From: Myroides odoratimimus
Lineage (GTDB): Bacteria > Bacteroidota > Bacteroidia > Flavobacteriales > Flavobacteriaceae
NCBI RefSeq assembly: GCF_001485415.1
Contig: NZ_BCMQ01000006.1
Location: 1-64,000 of the forward strand
Length of the DNA stretch: 64,000 nt
Direction: 5' to 3'
In this document: positions 35,624 to 45,016 of the stretch, in pieces
Numbering within the stretch: position 1 is the stretch's first letter
Layout: each line of letters begins with the position of its first letter
Position numbers and translations under genes: made by a program
Notes under the pieces: model-generated
What the model saw: the letters and a program-made list of their open reading frames with translations, nothing else
What the model was told of the DNA's origin: nothing
Databases searched by the model: none

Positions 35624-36460
35624 TTATCTTTTATTCACTGCTTTATTAAAAGTAATTGGAACAATCAAATTGCTATTATAGTAATTTCCATTAATATCTC
35701 TATTAAAATGATAATCTTCTAACTTTTCATTTTTTAAAGCATACATAATATCTGTCACTAATTCAGTATACATAGCATTATCTGAACTATAATTTCTAGG
35801 AAAATCTAATGCCAGATTCCACTTTTGAGCTTTATAATCAGATTCAATATTTACTAATATATAATTAGGCACAGAACCATTCTTAGTATAAATAGTATTA
35901 GTTATTTTTGCCTTCACTTTTTCAGATAAATCTATCATTTTATCCTTTGGAAACTTAAATCTAGTATATAACAAACAACCATCAGTATTAATAACTTTTC
36001 CATCTTTAGAATAGCATTTAATCACTTTTTCTTTATTTACAGTTGTAATCTCTTCTATCAATCCATCCAACAAAAATTGCTTAGTAACAAGTGTAGAACC
36101 CTTTTCTTTTTTATTAAGATAGGTTACAACCCTATCCATATAAAGAGTTTCTTCTTTAGTATTTAAATCTCTCTTATATATTTTTGATTTAAACTCATAC
36201 TTATTATCAGCTAATACACTACCTGTATAGACCACTCTATTTGTCCAAGAACGAGTAGAATCAACCTCAAATCCACCGTTGAAATAGCGTGTAAAAGTTA
36301 TATTCTCATTCTTTTTTAGAATACTCTTAATAATATCATTCCCCGTAAATTTCATTCGACTCTGTCTAAGGGCACTTCCGCCTGGTGTAGTCTGACTATA
36401 ACCAAGTGAAGATATAACTATAGCTACAAATAATAGCGTTGATTTAAATAATACTTTCAT
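35624..36460 (-). CDS. Secreted protein of an unnamed tandem family, copy A
   Basis: 278 residues, signal peptide MKVLFKSTLLFVAIVISSLGYSQ. Shared with the other copies: ND(I/V)I.S(I/L)LKK, FTRYFNGGFEVDSTRSW, VYTGSVLADNKYEFKS, KQFLLDGLIEEITTVNKEKVIKC, GCLLYTRFKFP, NIESDYKAQKWNLALDFPRNY and EKLEDYHFNRDINGNYYNSN near the end. I know no named family with this pattern. A conserved promoter motif lies 58 nt upstream of the ATG. Likely periplasmic or outer-membrane-attached; function unknown. Confidence 0.85.
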   Translation of the reverse strand: MKVLFKSTLLFVAIVISSLGYSQTTPGGSALRQSRMKFTGNDIIKSILKKNENITFTRYFNGGFEVDSTRSWTNRVVYTGSVLADNKYEFKSKIYKRDLNTKEETLYMDRVVTYLNKKEKGSTLVTKQFLLDGLIEEITTVNKEKVIKCYSKDGKVINTDGCLLYTRFKFPKDKMIDLSEKVKAKITNTIYTKNGSVPNYILVNIESDYKAQKWNLALDFPRNYSSDNAMYTELVTDIMYALKNEKLEDYHFNRDINGNYYNSNLIVPITFNKAVNKR

Positions 36461-36492
36461 TGAGGTTTGATTTAATATTTTACATATAAAAT

Positions 36493-36537
36493 CAAAACTA
36501 GAAAGTCCACTCCGTATATCCTAGACATTATCTGACA
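36493..36537 (-). promoter_or_regulatory. Shared promoter module, copy A gene
   Basis: On the minus strand TGTCAGATAATGTCTAGGAT (36537-36518), 17 bp, then TAGTTTTG (36500-36493), then 32 nt to the ATG. The same 20-mer and spacing precede copy C. No TTG is present at the -33 position, so the 20-mer may take its place. Confidence 0.8.
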
Positions 36538-36609
36538 AAAAAGATAAAACTTTAACTTATTATTAATATTTCATACAAAACTTACATTCTATCATTTAAC
36601 ACACTATAA

Positions 36610-37435
36610 CTATCCATGGTGAGCTATAAATGTCAAAGGAATAGTATAGTTACGATTATAGAAATTACCATATAAATCTTTATTAAAGTGATACTCTTCT
36701 ATTTTTAAACTATTTAGGGCATTAAGAATATTAATCACTAAACCCGAGTACAAATGATTACTCACTTTATAGTCTTCAGGAAAAGAAAATGTTACAAACC
36801 ATTTCTTACTTAAATAATCAGCTTCTATATTCAGTAAGATGTAAGAAGGTATTTTTCCTTTAGAACTATACAGAAGATTCTGTATTCCCTGTTTTACATC
36901 TATAGATAAAGCCTCAAACTTATGTCCTGGAAATTTAGAATAACTATATAGCAGACATCCCTTATCGTTTAACTTAGCTCCATTTTTATCATAACAGCTA
37001 ATGGTCTCCTTCCCTTTATCACTCTTATACTCTTCTACTAGCCCCCCCTTTTAAGAATTGCTTTCTTATGTAGACCTGTTTCTTTCCTTTCTTATCTAAT
37101 AAAGTTCTTTTGCTTTCTTCCTCTTTAACTAATTTTCTTGTTTCTATATCAAGCTTATAAGTCTTAGTCATTAGTAAATACTGATTATCCTTTAGGCTTT
37201 TCCCTGTATACTTCACTACTCTGTCCCACGTAGATACAGAATCAACAGCATTAATACTGTTAAAGTATCTAGTAAACAATGTATCTTTCTCTTGCTTATT
37301 TAACTCTTTTACAATATCATATCCACTTAAAAGCTACCTATTAATTATAAGCGCATCAGAAGCTGGTCCCCCCTGACCATATCCTAATACTGAAATTAAA
37401 AAAAGTATTAACGCCGTTATTCTATTTAATTGCAT
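36610..37435 (-). pseudogene. Broken copy B of the tandem secreted family
   Basis: A frame starting at the ATG at 37435 gives a good signal peptide (MQLNRITALILFLISVLGYG) but meets an in-frame TAG at 37336-37334. The frame continues with LLSGYDIVKELNK...LFTRYFNSINAVDS, then breaks at a run of seven G (minus strand, about 37040-37047). With six G it would read FLKGGLVEEY, matching FLLDGLIEEI of copy A, and run on to the end KIEEYHFNKDLYGNFYNRN...LTFIAHHG with a stop at 36610. So there is one nonsense codon and one +1 frameshift. It also lacks the shared promoter motif of the other copies. Confidence 0.85.
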
Positions 37436-37657
37436 TTGTCTCATTATCATATCTATTTCTTTATTCTATAATTTAATTACATATAACTATAAAAGTATTT
37501 TTCACCTACTTTATTGTATAAATACTTTCTATTTAAGATTACTCTTGTTCTAAACGACCTATCACCTAGATAACTATTACTATTCTCTTAGATCATTCCT
37601 TCTTCAAAACATTATATTTTCAATACTCTAGAGTTCTTTAATCTCTAACTATTCTTA

Positions 37658-38476
37658 TCATCTAAAAGATAATGGGATAAACATAGTTCTATTATAATAA
37701 TTACCATTAATATCTTTATCAAAATGATATTCTTCTAGTTTCTCATTATTTAACACATGTGCTATAGCAGCTACTAAACTAGTGTGCATATCAGAGCCTA
37801 ACTTATACTCTTTAGGAAAGTCTAAAGCTAGATTCCAACGTTGGCTCTCATAATCTGCTTCAATAGCCAATATGATATAACGAGGTAGTCTACCTTTACT
37901 CTTACTTACTAGATTAGTTATTGTTTTTTGTAGATTGTTTTGAAACTTTTCTGTTTTTTCAACTGGGAAAGGTGTCTGAGAGTAGCGAAGGCATCCTGTT
38001 TCATTCAACACGTTCCCTTCCTTATCTATACATTTGACAACATATTGTTTATTCTGATGAACTACCTCTTCTACTAATCCATCCACTAGATATCTTTTAT
38101 TCAATACATAAACAGCATCTGATTTATTCTTATGATATACCTTCTCACTTTCGGTATTTAGCTTTAGCTCATCCGAATTCTTTTCTTTAAGCCTACTCTG
38201 AGCAGACAGCTTATATTTATTATCGTCCAGTTTTTCTCCTGTATACTTTACTTCTTCTTTCCATAAACGCGTAGAGTCTACTAAGAAGCTGCTTAAATAA
38301 TGTCTCGTAAAAACCGTATCTCTTCCTGATTTTAATAAATCTTGAATAACATCATTGGCACGATATACCTCAACACTATTATACTGCTTTACATTTCTTT
38401 TCTTTTTTTGACCATATACAGTCATAGTTGTAGTAGCTAATACCACTGTTAATACAATGTTTAACAATCCTTTCAT
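37658..38476 (-). CDS. Secreted protein of an unnamed tandem family, copy C
   Basis: 272 residues, signal peptide MKGLLNIVLTVVLATTTMTVYG followed by a basic KKKRNVK stretch. Same block order as copy A: NDVIQDLLKSG, FTRHYLSSFLVDSTRLW, KYTGEKLDDNKYKLS, KRYLVDGLVEEVVHQNKQYVVKC, GCLRYSQTPFP, AIEADYESQRWNLALDFPKEY and EKLEEYHFDKDINGNYYNRT. Function unknown. The promoter motif of copy A recurs upstream at the same distance. Confidence 0.85.
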   Translation of the reverse strand: MKGLLNIVLTVVLATTTMTVYGQKKKRNVKQYNSVEVYRANDVIQDLLKSGRDTVFTRHYLSSFLVDSTRLWKEEVKYTGEKLDDNKYKLSAQSRLKEKNSDELKLNTESEKVYHKNKSDAVYVLNKRYLVDGLVEEVVHQNKQYVVKCIDKEGNVLNETGCLRYSQTPFPVEKTEKFQNNLQKTITNLVSKSKGRLPRYIILAIEADYESQRWNLALDFPKEYKLGSDMHTSLVAAIAHVLNNEKLEEYHFDKDINGNYYNRTMFIPLSFR

Positions 38477-39288
38477 GCGTGATGTTTATTGGTTTTTTAC
38501 AAGTGAATCCAAAACTATAAAGTCCATTTCCAAAATCCTAGACATTATCTGACAGATTCACTATTTCTCAAATTTATTTTAACCTTATATCCAAGGAAAA
38601 TACATGGTCAATAAAAGGACACTTCTTCGACTAACGACCTCTTTTACCCACTAAATACGGGTTATTGTCCACCAACTGTCGAAGGAATTGCAGTCAAACT
38701 ACTGTTTATAAGGCTTTAAGGGGATATAAAGAAACTATTCATTCTACACAAAAAACAAACAAACCGCTATTAATCAACACATTAAACAAAATTAGTTACT
38801 AAAAAAAATGACATCTTTTTTTTCAAAAAGAACTAATTATAGGTCTTTACAGAGCTAATTATCAAAAAAAAGGAAGTATACTCTATAAAAACTCGTTATA
38901 AAAGGTCAATTTTTGAATCAAAAAGTAAAAAAATGAGTTTATTATTTTTAAGATTATACCTCTTATAAAAGGTTTATAAATGGAGTTAGATAGCTATAAT
39001 GAAACCAATGTTTAGATCTCAAAGACTAGATTAAACCCAGAATAAGCGTTAGCCAAATACTACAAAGCAATTCTACTTCATATCTCTTTCATTAGCTCTA
39101 AAACCATACTATAGTATGCTTGTATCACTAATTCAGAGCTATTTTGTATAATTACTTTTCGTTTATCTGTCTATCACTGATTCTGGGTTAAAAGGAGTCA
39201 AAAAAAATGGGGATAAACACTAACCTGTCTATCCCCCTACCAAAAACTAAAAAATGTAAGATGCTTACAAAATTTACTTGTATAAAAC
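38477..39288. other. 812-bp region without a recognised gene
   Basis: Contains the copy C promoter module (38510-38554) at its left end. The remainder is AT-rich with many stops in all frames. A separated inverted pair aacccagaat (about 39035) / attctgggtt (about 39179) brackets some 135 bp; this might be the remains of a mobile element but is short and unsupported. No RNA gene recognised. Confidence 0.5.
38510..38554 (-). promoter_or_regulatory. Shared promoter module, copy C gene
   Basis: TGTCAGATAATGTCTAGGAT (38554-38535), 17 bp, TAGTTTTG (38517-38510), then 33 nt to the ATG at 38476: the same sequence and spacing as at copy A. Confidence 0.8.
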
Positions 39289-39687
39289 CTAGTCTAATAT
39301 AGATATCGGTTTGAAATTATCATCTAATGCTACGAGTGTAAATACTCCTGTCACTACTTGGATGCGTTCATCCTCTCTCATCTTCTCTCTGTACACATTG
39401 ACACGGATGCGAATACTCGTATTACCGATAGACTCTACCTCGCCTACCATCTCTACTAATGAGCCTGCTGGTATCGGCTTGCTGAAGTCAATCTTATCAC
39501 TGCTAACAATCACAAAGTTCTTTCTACAAAAACGCGTAGCAGTCATAAATGCTGTCTCTGTCATCATCATGATTACTCGTCCACCGAACATCGTGTTATG
39601 ATGATTAGTAGTATCTGGAAATACTACCTTAAAGACACTTGTGATTGCCTTCGATTTGCGTTCTTCTATCTCTGCTTCTATTAACAT
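39289..39687 (-). CDS. Acyl-CoA thioesterase, hotdog fold (YciA/BFIT-like)
   Basis: 132 residues. Typical block VFPDTTNHHNTMFGGRVIMMMTETAFMTATRFC carries the Asn/His and MFGG signature of the hotdog acyl-CoA thioesterases; DFSKPIPAGSLVEMVGEV and RVNVYRE follow. Hydrolyses acyl-CoA to acid and CoA. It is the first gene downstream of a cobalamin riboswitch on the same strand, at 218 nt from the B12 box, which is unexpected for this function. Confidence 0.9.
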   Translation of the reverse strand: MLIEAEIEERKSKAITSVFKVVFPDTTNHHNTMFGGRVIMMMTETAFMTATRFCRKNFVIVSSDKIDFSKPIPAGSLVEMVGEVESIGNTSIRIRVNVYREKMREDERIQVVTGVFTLVALDDNFKPISILD

Positions 39688-39899
39688 AGTTATATTCGTT
39701 AATCCTACAGTATTCAGACAATACTATAGACTAGATAGAAATCTATCAAACTGCTATTCGAGAAAATGATTTGGAATTAAATGAAAAGATATAATGCGCT
39801 TATCCTAGATTATATAGACTATAATCTCATGGATTAAATAATAAACACATTCCAACTTGACATAAAGCTCTAAACCGCGAAAGCATAGTCTATAAACAG

Positions 39900-40045
39900 A
39901 ATTAGGCAGGTCTCCTGACTTGTAACTATTTTTTATCGTCCTTCCCATTACTTAAGTAATAACAGTGGATCACTTGGATAAAAAATTAATGAGTTACTTA
40001 CAGTTGCGCGACAGTTCGTGATTCTCACACGATTCCCTTTTCATA
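39900..40045 (-). ncRNA. Cobalamin (B12) riboswitch
   Basis: Minus strand. The B12 box AAGTCAGGAGACCTGCC (39921-39905) fits the consensus exactly. Upstream are GGGAATCGTGTGAGAATCACG (split here for length: GGGAATCGTG, TGAGAATCACG) and GCGCAACTGTAAG, the other conserved core parts, in correct order and spacing (about 140 nt in total). The element has its own promoter at 40106-40135 and an upstream terminator at 40152. The next gene is a thioesterase 218 nt away, with no clear expression-platform terminator between. Confidence 0.93.
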
Positions 40046-40105
40046 TACAACTAAGTATAACCTATTTCTATGGAATTAATACTGTATTATTTTCTAATAC
40101 TGTGG

Positions 40106-40135
40106 CGAAGATAGTAATTCTTTTGAAACATCCAA
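40106..40135 (-). promoter_or_regulatory. Promoter of the riboswitch transcript
   Basis: Minus strand: TTG (40135-40133), 19-bp spacer, TATCTTCG (40113-40106). One mismatch from TAnnTTTG. It would start transcription about 55-60 nt before the riboswitch core. Confidence 0.6.
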
Positions 40136-40151
40136 CACATTTTAATCAAAC

Positions 40152-40185
40152 AAAGCCACATAAACTAAGAAGTCTATGTGGCTTT
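40152..40185. terminator. Terminator after the helical-repeat protein gene
   Basis: Perfect 11-bp stem aaagccacata / tatgtggcttt with a 12-nt loop; shields the riboswitch from upstream readthrough. Confidence 0.85.
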
Positions 40186-40213
40186 TATCATTGCATAAGT
40201 CGATATATTTACA

Positions 40214-41707
40214 CTAAGCTATTTTCTTCTTTGCCCAATTTAGGACATCTATATAGAGAATACTTCTCACATAAAATCTATTCGTATAGAGCTCTTCAGT
40301 TTCTTTTACAAATCGCTCTAACACAAGCTTCTGATCTTTAACCGATGCCCCTAATAGTCCTTCGAATAGACTCATAAAGGTATCGTGTATCTGTGTTTTA
40401 TTTTTCATCTTTTTCATCAAGGCTCTATTGGCTTTAATAAAGTCTTCATAATGCTGATCTTTCCCAGACTCATACTGTGCCATTAGAGATAAAATACGGG
40501 TATGGAATAGTAAATCTTCCTGTACAGAGTAATCAGACTTATTGAGAATCCGTTCTGTATAGGCAAGAGAATCATCATATTTCTTGTATCCGAAATACAA
40601 AGAAGCTACTTTAAAATATAGAATATGGAAGTGATGCTCATCGATCATATTTCGATATTCATTAATACCACGCTGTAATTGCTTGACAAAAAGTAAACTG
40701 CCATTATAAGTCTGCTGTATAAACTCTATATTCAACTTATTACTAAACTGTAATAAGAATCGCTGAGAATCTATATTCATAGACTGAGGGAAACTCTCTA
40801 AAGCCAATTGTTCTTCTAACTTAGAATTCCAATAGATGTATTTATCCACTGATTTAAACAACAATAAAATTTTAAATAAATAAGAATTCCCTTTTAAATA
40901 CCATATAGGATGACTCTGTATCATCTTAGGATGCTCATAGAATAGCGTTACCCATAGCTTAGCATATTTATAAGCGTTGTGATAATCTTGGATTAGAAAA
41001 CATAACCACACATGTGCTTTAAAGTACCACAACTTCTCTCTAAAGTTAAGCACCTTCACATCTATATCTAAGAGCTGATCACTAAATCGGGTAATTAGTT
41101 CTTGCTTATCTTCCTCGCTCTTAGCATACCCTGAGGTAAGCATCTCGTTATAGAACTTCAGTGATAGATTAGATAACTTAGTCGCATAATAGTTCTGTAT
41201 AATCAGGTCATTAGACTGTGCGATAAGCTCGTCTGCACGCCCCGTAATACTACGAGTGATATACTGAGATTCGATTACCTTTTCTAGTTCTATAATCTCT
41301 AGAGCCAGGCTCTTCTCCTCTACATCTAAAGCGATTTGTTTCGCCTTGTCTAATATCTTTAATCCTTGTTTATGTAATCCTTTTTGATACAAAATGGTTG
41401 CAAAATCTAATTGTTCACGTATCTGTATTCTTACATTTTTCTTACTAGGATTCATACGAAGGCTAGCCAAAATAGCTTTATACAGATTTGCTTTTAAGTT
41501 GGATAATTGTTGTTTACTCGTTATTTTTTGTTTGAGAATAACTTGCTCATCATACTCCTCCATCTTATCCATCGCATTAAATAGTGAGATGAATTTAGCA
41601 TCAGCATTATTCTGCAACCTATTCACATATAAAGTAAATTGACGTTTCTCTGACCTTGTCAAAGATTTTATCAATATAAATAACCAGTCTTTCCCCCAAT
41701 TTGACAT
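40214..41707 (-). CDS. Large helical-repeat (TPR-like) protein, unknown function
   Basis: 497 residues, no signal peptide. Begins WGKDWLFILIKSLTRSEKRQFTLYV and continues as a chain of paired helices (ILYQKGLHKQGLKILDKAKQIALD; YHNAYKYAKLWVTLFYEH; FGYKKYDDSLAYTERILNKS) consistent with a TPR-like solenoid. I recall this type as a conserved hypothetical in Bacteroidota. Monocistronic, transcribed away from the leu operon. Confidence 0.8.
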   Translation of the reverse strand: MSNWGKDWLFILIKSLTRSEKRQFTLYVNRLQNNADAKFISLFNAMDKMEEYDEQVILKQKITSKQQLSNLKANLYKAILASLRMNPSKKNVRIQIREQLDFATILYQKGLHKQGLKILDKAKQIALDVEEKSLALEIIELEKVIESQYITRSITGRADELIAQSNDLIIQNYYATKLSNLSLKFYNEMLTSGYAKSEEDKQELITRFSDQLLDIDVKVLNFREKLWYFKAHVWLCFLIQDYHNAYKYAKLWVTLFYEHPKMIQSHPIWYLKGNSYLFKILLLFKSVDKYIYWNSKLEEQLALESFPQSMNIDSQRFLLQFSNKLNIEFIQQTYNGSLLFVKQLQRGINEYRNMIDEHHFHILYFKVASLYFGYKKYDDSLAYTERILNKSDYSVQEDLLFHTRILSLMAQYESGKDQHYEDFIKANRALMKKMKNKTQIHDTFMSLFEGLLGASVKDQKLVLERFVKETEELYTNRFYVRSILYIDVLNWAKKKIA

Positions 41708-41853
41708 TGTAATAAAAAATATTTTAACAAACTAAAAAACAACAACTTAGATATTGAAATTGGTTTTTTAACATTGTAGTTTTTGTTTTTTTGATAAAGT
41801 TAACAAAAAGCTTTTATACACTTTTGTCTAAAGTTATTTAAAAACATAAAAAT

Positions 41854-43029
41854 ATGAAAACTGAAAAGATTGAGATTTTTGACACCACATTAAGAGACGG
41901 AGAACAAGTACCTGGTTGTAAACTAGATAAACAACAAAAGTTAACTATTGCTCAGCAACTCGATGAATTAGGTGTTGATGTGATTGAGGCAGGTTTTCCT
42001 ATTTCTAGTCCTGGTGACTTTGAAGCTGTTCAGGCGATTAGTAAAATCGTTAAAAACGCTAAAATATGTGCACTTACTCGTGCGAATACAAAAGATATAG
42101 ATTCGGCAGCTAAAGCATTAGAGTTTGCACAAAAACCAAGAATACACACAGGTATCGGTACATCTGACTCACATATAAAATACAAGTTTAACTCAACACA
42201 AGAGGCCATTATAGATCGTGCTGCAGAAGCTGTAGCTTATGCTAAGAAGTATGTACACGACGTAGAGTTCTATGCAGAAGACGCTGGTAGAACTGATAAT
42301 GCTTATCTAGCGAAAGTCTGTGAAGCAGTGATCCAAGCAGGGGTGACAGTGATCAATATCCCAGATACTACTGGATACTGTCTACCTACAGATTATGGAA
42401 ACAAAATCAAGTACCTAAGAGATCATGTCAAAGGAATAGAAAACGTCATCTTATCATGTCATTGTCACAATGACTTAGGAATGGCTACTGCTAATTCTAT
42501 CGCTGGAATAATCAATGGAGCTAGACAGATCGAGTGTACTATCAATGGTATAGGTGAACGCGCAGGTAATACTGCTCTAGAAGAAGTAGTCATGATCTTA
42601 AAACAACATGAAAATTTAGGCTTTCATACAGATATTAATACGACGATGTTAAACCACTTAAGTCAGTTGACTTCTTCTACGATGGGAATGGTAGTACAAC
42701 CGAATAAGGCTATCGTAGGTGCGAATGCCTTTGCTCATAGTTCTGGTATTCATCAAGATGGAGTGATTAAACGAAGAGACACTTATGAGATTATTGACCC
42801 TAAAGATGTAGGTGTAGACGCTTCTTCTATCATTCTAACAGCGCGTAGTGGTAGATCTGCCTTAGCATATCGCTTCAAGAATATCGGATATGATGTCACT
42901 AAAACAGAACTAGATACTTTATACGAATATTTCTTAGGCGTAGCAGATACTAAAAAAGAAGTAACCGAAGTAGACTTATTTGCCATTATGAATATGTATA
43001 CACAAAACCAGATTATTAAACACGCCTAA
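41854..43029 (+). CDS. leuA: 2-isopropylmalate synthase (short form)
   Basis: First step of leucine synthesis: acetyl-CoA plus 2-oxoisovalerate. 391 residues with the TIM-barrel motifs [13 protein letters not shown], the metal-site [12 protein letters not shown] and [16 protein letters not shown], and the linker with [15 protein letters not shown]. It stops where the C-terminal LeuA regulatory (leucine-sensing) domain of the ~520-residue enzymes would begin. First gene of leuACDB, 13 bp before leuC. Confidence 0.93.
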   Translation: MKTEKIEIFDTTLRDGEQVPGCKLDKQQKLTIAQQLDELGVDVIEAGFPISSPGDFEAVQAISKIVKNAKICALTRANTKDIDSAAKALEFAQKPRIHTGIGTSDSHIKYKFNSTQEAIIDRAAEAVAYAKKYVHDVEFYAEDAGRTDNAYLAKVCEAVIQAGVTVINIPDTTGYCLPTDYGNKIKYLRDHVKGIENVILSCHCHNDLGMATANSIAGIINGARQIECTINGIGERAGNTALEEVVMILKQHENLGFHTDINTTMLNHLSQLTSSTMGMVVQPNKAIVGANAFAHSSGIHQDGVIKRRDTYEIIDPKDVGVDASSIILTARSGRSALAYRFKNIGYDVTKTELDTLYEYFLGVADTKKEVTEVDLFAIMNMYTQNQIIKHA

Positions 43030-43042
43030 ACAAACAAAGAAA

Positions 43043-44446
43043 ATGAGTAAAACACCAAAAACATTATTTGACAAGGTATGGGATGCCCATGTCGTAGAAA
43101 GTATTGAGAACGGTCCGGATATATTATATATTGACAAACATCTAATTCATGAGGTAACAAGTCCACAAGCCTTTGATGAACTAAAGAAGAGAGAGATTCC
43201 TGTCTTTAGACCTCAACAAATCATCGCTACAGTGGATCACAATGTACCTACTCTAAATCAAGAATTACCAATAAAAGATCCTTTATCAAAACAGCAAGTA
43301 GAACAATTAGCAATTAACTGTAAGGAAAACAACATTACTTACTATGATTTAGGACACCCATACCAAGGAATAGTGCATATTATCGCACCCGAACTTGGTA
43401 TTACTCAGCCAGGTATGAGTATGGTCTGTGGAGACAGTCATACTTCTACTCATGGCGCATTCGGAACTATAGCATTTGGTATCGGGACGAGCCAAGTAGC
43501 GCAAGTATTCGCTAGTCAATGTATCTTAATGAATAAACCAAAGACTATGCGTATCACTGTAAGTGGTAAGCTTAATGCTCATGTACAACCAAAAGATGTG
43601 ATCTTATATATCATCTCTCAGGTAGGAACAGATGCGGGTACGGGATACTTCTGTGAATATGCTGGTAACGTATTTGAAGAGATGAGTATGGAAGGGAGAA
43701 TGACGGTCTGCAATATGAGTATAGAGATGGGAGCTCGTGGAGGAATGATAGCTCCTGACAAAACTACTTTTGACTATGTAAAAAATAAAACCTTTGCTCC
43801 TCAAGGAGAAGAGTGGAATCAAAAAGTAGCGTATTGGTCAACGTTACCAACAGATAAGGATGCGAAATTTGACTGTGAATATCACTTCAATGCTGAGGAT
43901 ATCAAGCCGATGATTACTTATGGTACTAACCCAAGTATGGGAATAGACATAGATACGTTCATTCCATTCAATAAAAATGAATCAGAAGAGAAAGCTCTTA
44001 ATTATATGGGATTATTACCTGGTCAGGCTATTGATACGATACCGATTAAACACGTTTTTATAGGTAGTTGTACGAATGCGAGAATAGAAGACTTTAGGGT
44101 AGCTGCTTCTTATATTAAAGGAAAGCAAATCTCTAAAGACATCAATGCTCTAATAGTACCTGGTTCACAAAAAGTAGTCGCTCAGATAAAAGAGGAAGGA
44201 CTAGACACAGTGTTCCAAGAAGCTGGTTTTATAATTAGACAACCAGGCTGTTCTGCTTGTCTAGCGATGAATGAAGACAAGATACCATCAGGCGAATTCT
44301 GTGTTTCTACTTCAAATAGAAACTTCGAAGGAAGACAAGGACAAGGAGCTCGTACCTTATTAGCAAGCCCATTAACAGCAGCTATCGTAGCTGTAGAAGG
44401 AAAGATTACTTACTCTAAAATGAATGAATATGCAAGCCTTAACTAA
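43043..44446 (+). CDS. leuC: 3-isopropylmalate dehydratase large subunit
   Basis: 467 residues, aconitase family, carries the 4Fe-4S cluster with Cys in GSCTNARIEDFR and PGCSACLAMNED. Also MVCGDSHTSTHGAFGTIAFGIGTSQV and TSNRNFEGRQGQGARTLLASP. Pairs with LeuD, whose gene starts 23 nt before the leuC stop. Confidence 0.97.
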   Translation: MSKTPKTLFDKVWDAHVVESIENGPDILYIDKHLIHEVTSPQAFDELKKREIPVFRPQQIIATVDHNVPTLNQELPIKDPLSKQQVEQLAINCKENNITYYDLGHPYQGIVHIIAPELGITQPGMSMVCGDSHTSTHGAFGTIAFGIGTSQVAQVFASQCILMNKPKTMRITVSGKLNAHVQPKDVILYIISQVGTDAGTGYFCEYAGNVFEEMSMEGRMTVCNMSIEMGARGGMIAPDKTTFDYVKNKTFAPQGEEWNQKVAYWSTLPTDKDAKFDCEYHFNAEDIKPMITYGTNPSMGIDIDTFIPFNKNESEEKALNYMGLLPGQAIDTIPIKHVFIGSCTNARIEDFRVAASYIKGKQISKDINALIVPGSQKVVAQIKEEGLDTVFQEAGFIIRQPGCSACLAMNEDKIPSGEFCVSTSNRNFEGRQGQGARTLLASPLTAAIVAVEGKITYSKMNEYASLN

Positions 44447-45014
44447 GATAACATCTACCGCTACTCCATTAGCTATAGAGAATATAGATACAGATCAGAT
44501 CATACCTGCTCGTTTCTTAAAAAGTATAAACAGAGAAGGCTTCGGTGATAATCTATTTAGAGACTGGAGATATAACAATGATGGTAGTGAGAAAAAAGAC
44601 TTCTCTCTAAACAACCCTAAATACGCTGGTGAAATATTAATCGCTGGTAATAATTTTGGGTGTGGAAGTAGTAGAGAACACGCAGCATGGGCTTTATCTG
44701 ATTATGGTTTTAAAGTGATTGTGAGTAGTTACTTTGCAGATATCTTTAAAACGAATGCTTTAAACAATGGTGTACTTCCTATTATGGTAAGTAAGGAGTA
44801 TCTCTCTTACTTATTTAATGAAGTACAAAATAACCCTAATGTAGAGATAGATGTGGATGTGGAACAACAGTCTATTACAGTCAATAATCAAAAAGAGCAC
44901 TATGAACTAGATCCGTATAAAAAGATCTGTTTGCTAAATGGATATGACGACATAGACTTCTTAATTGCTAAAAAGGATGCAATAAAATCCTTTGAACAAA
45001 CTAAATCGTACTAG
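44424..45014 (+). CDS. leuD: 3-isopropylmalate dehydratase small subunit
   Basis: 196 residues. IENIDTDQIIPARFLKS, NFGCGSSREHAAWAL and NNGVLPIMVSKEYL are the family signatures. ATGs at 44424 and 44430 are both possible; either overlaps the end of leuC by 17-23 nt, implying coupled translation of the two subunits. Confidence 0.96.
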   Translation: MNMQALTKITSTATPLAIENIDTDQIIPARFLKSINREGFGDNLFRDWRYNNDGSEKKDFSLNNPKYAGEILIAGNNFGCGSSREHAAWALSDYGFKVIVSSYFADIFKTNALNNGVLPIMVSKEYLSYLFNEVQNNPNVEIDVDVEQQSITVNNQKEHYELDPYKKICLLNGYDDIDFLIAKKDAIKSFEQTKSY

Positions 45015-45016
45015 AC

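Noticed and set aside
39025..39190. Separated inverted repeat aacccagaat / attctgggtt as a mobile-element remnant
   Set aside because: Ten-bp arms only, no target duplication or transposase remains between them.
40018..40341. Plus-strand ORF of 107 codons across the riboswitch and terminator
   Set aside because: It runs antisense through the cobalamin riboswitch, its promoter, a terminator and the end of a real gene; composition is not protein-like.
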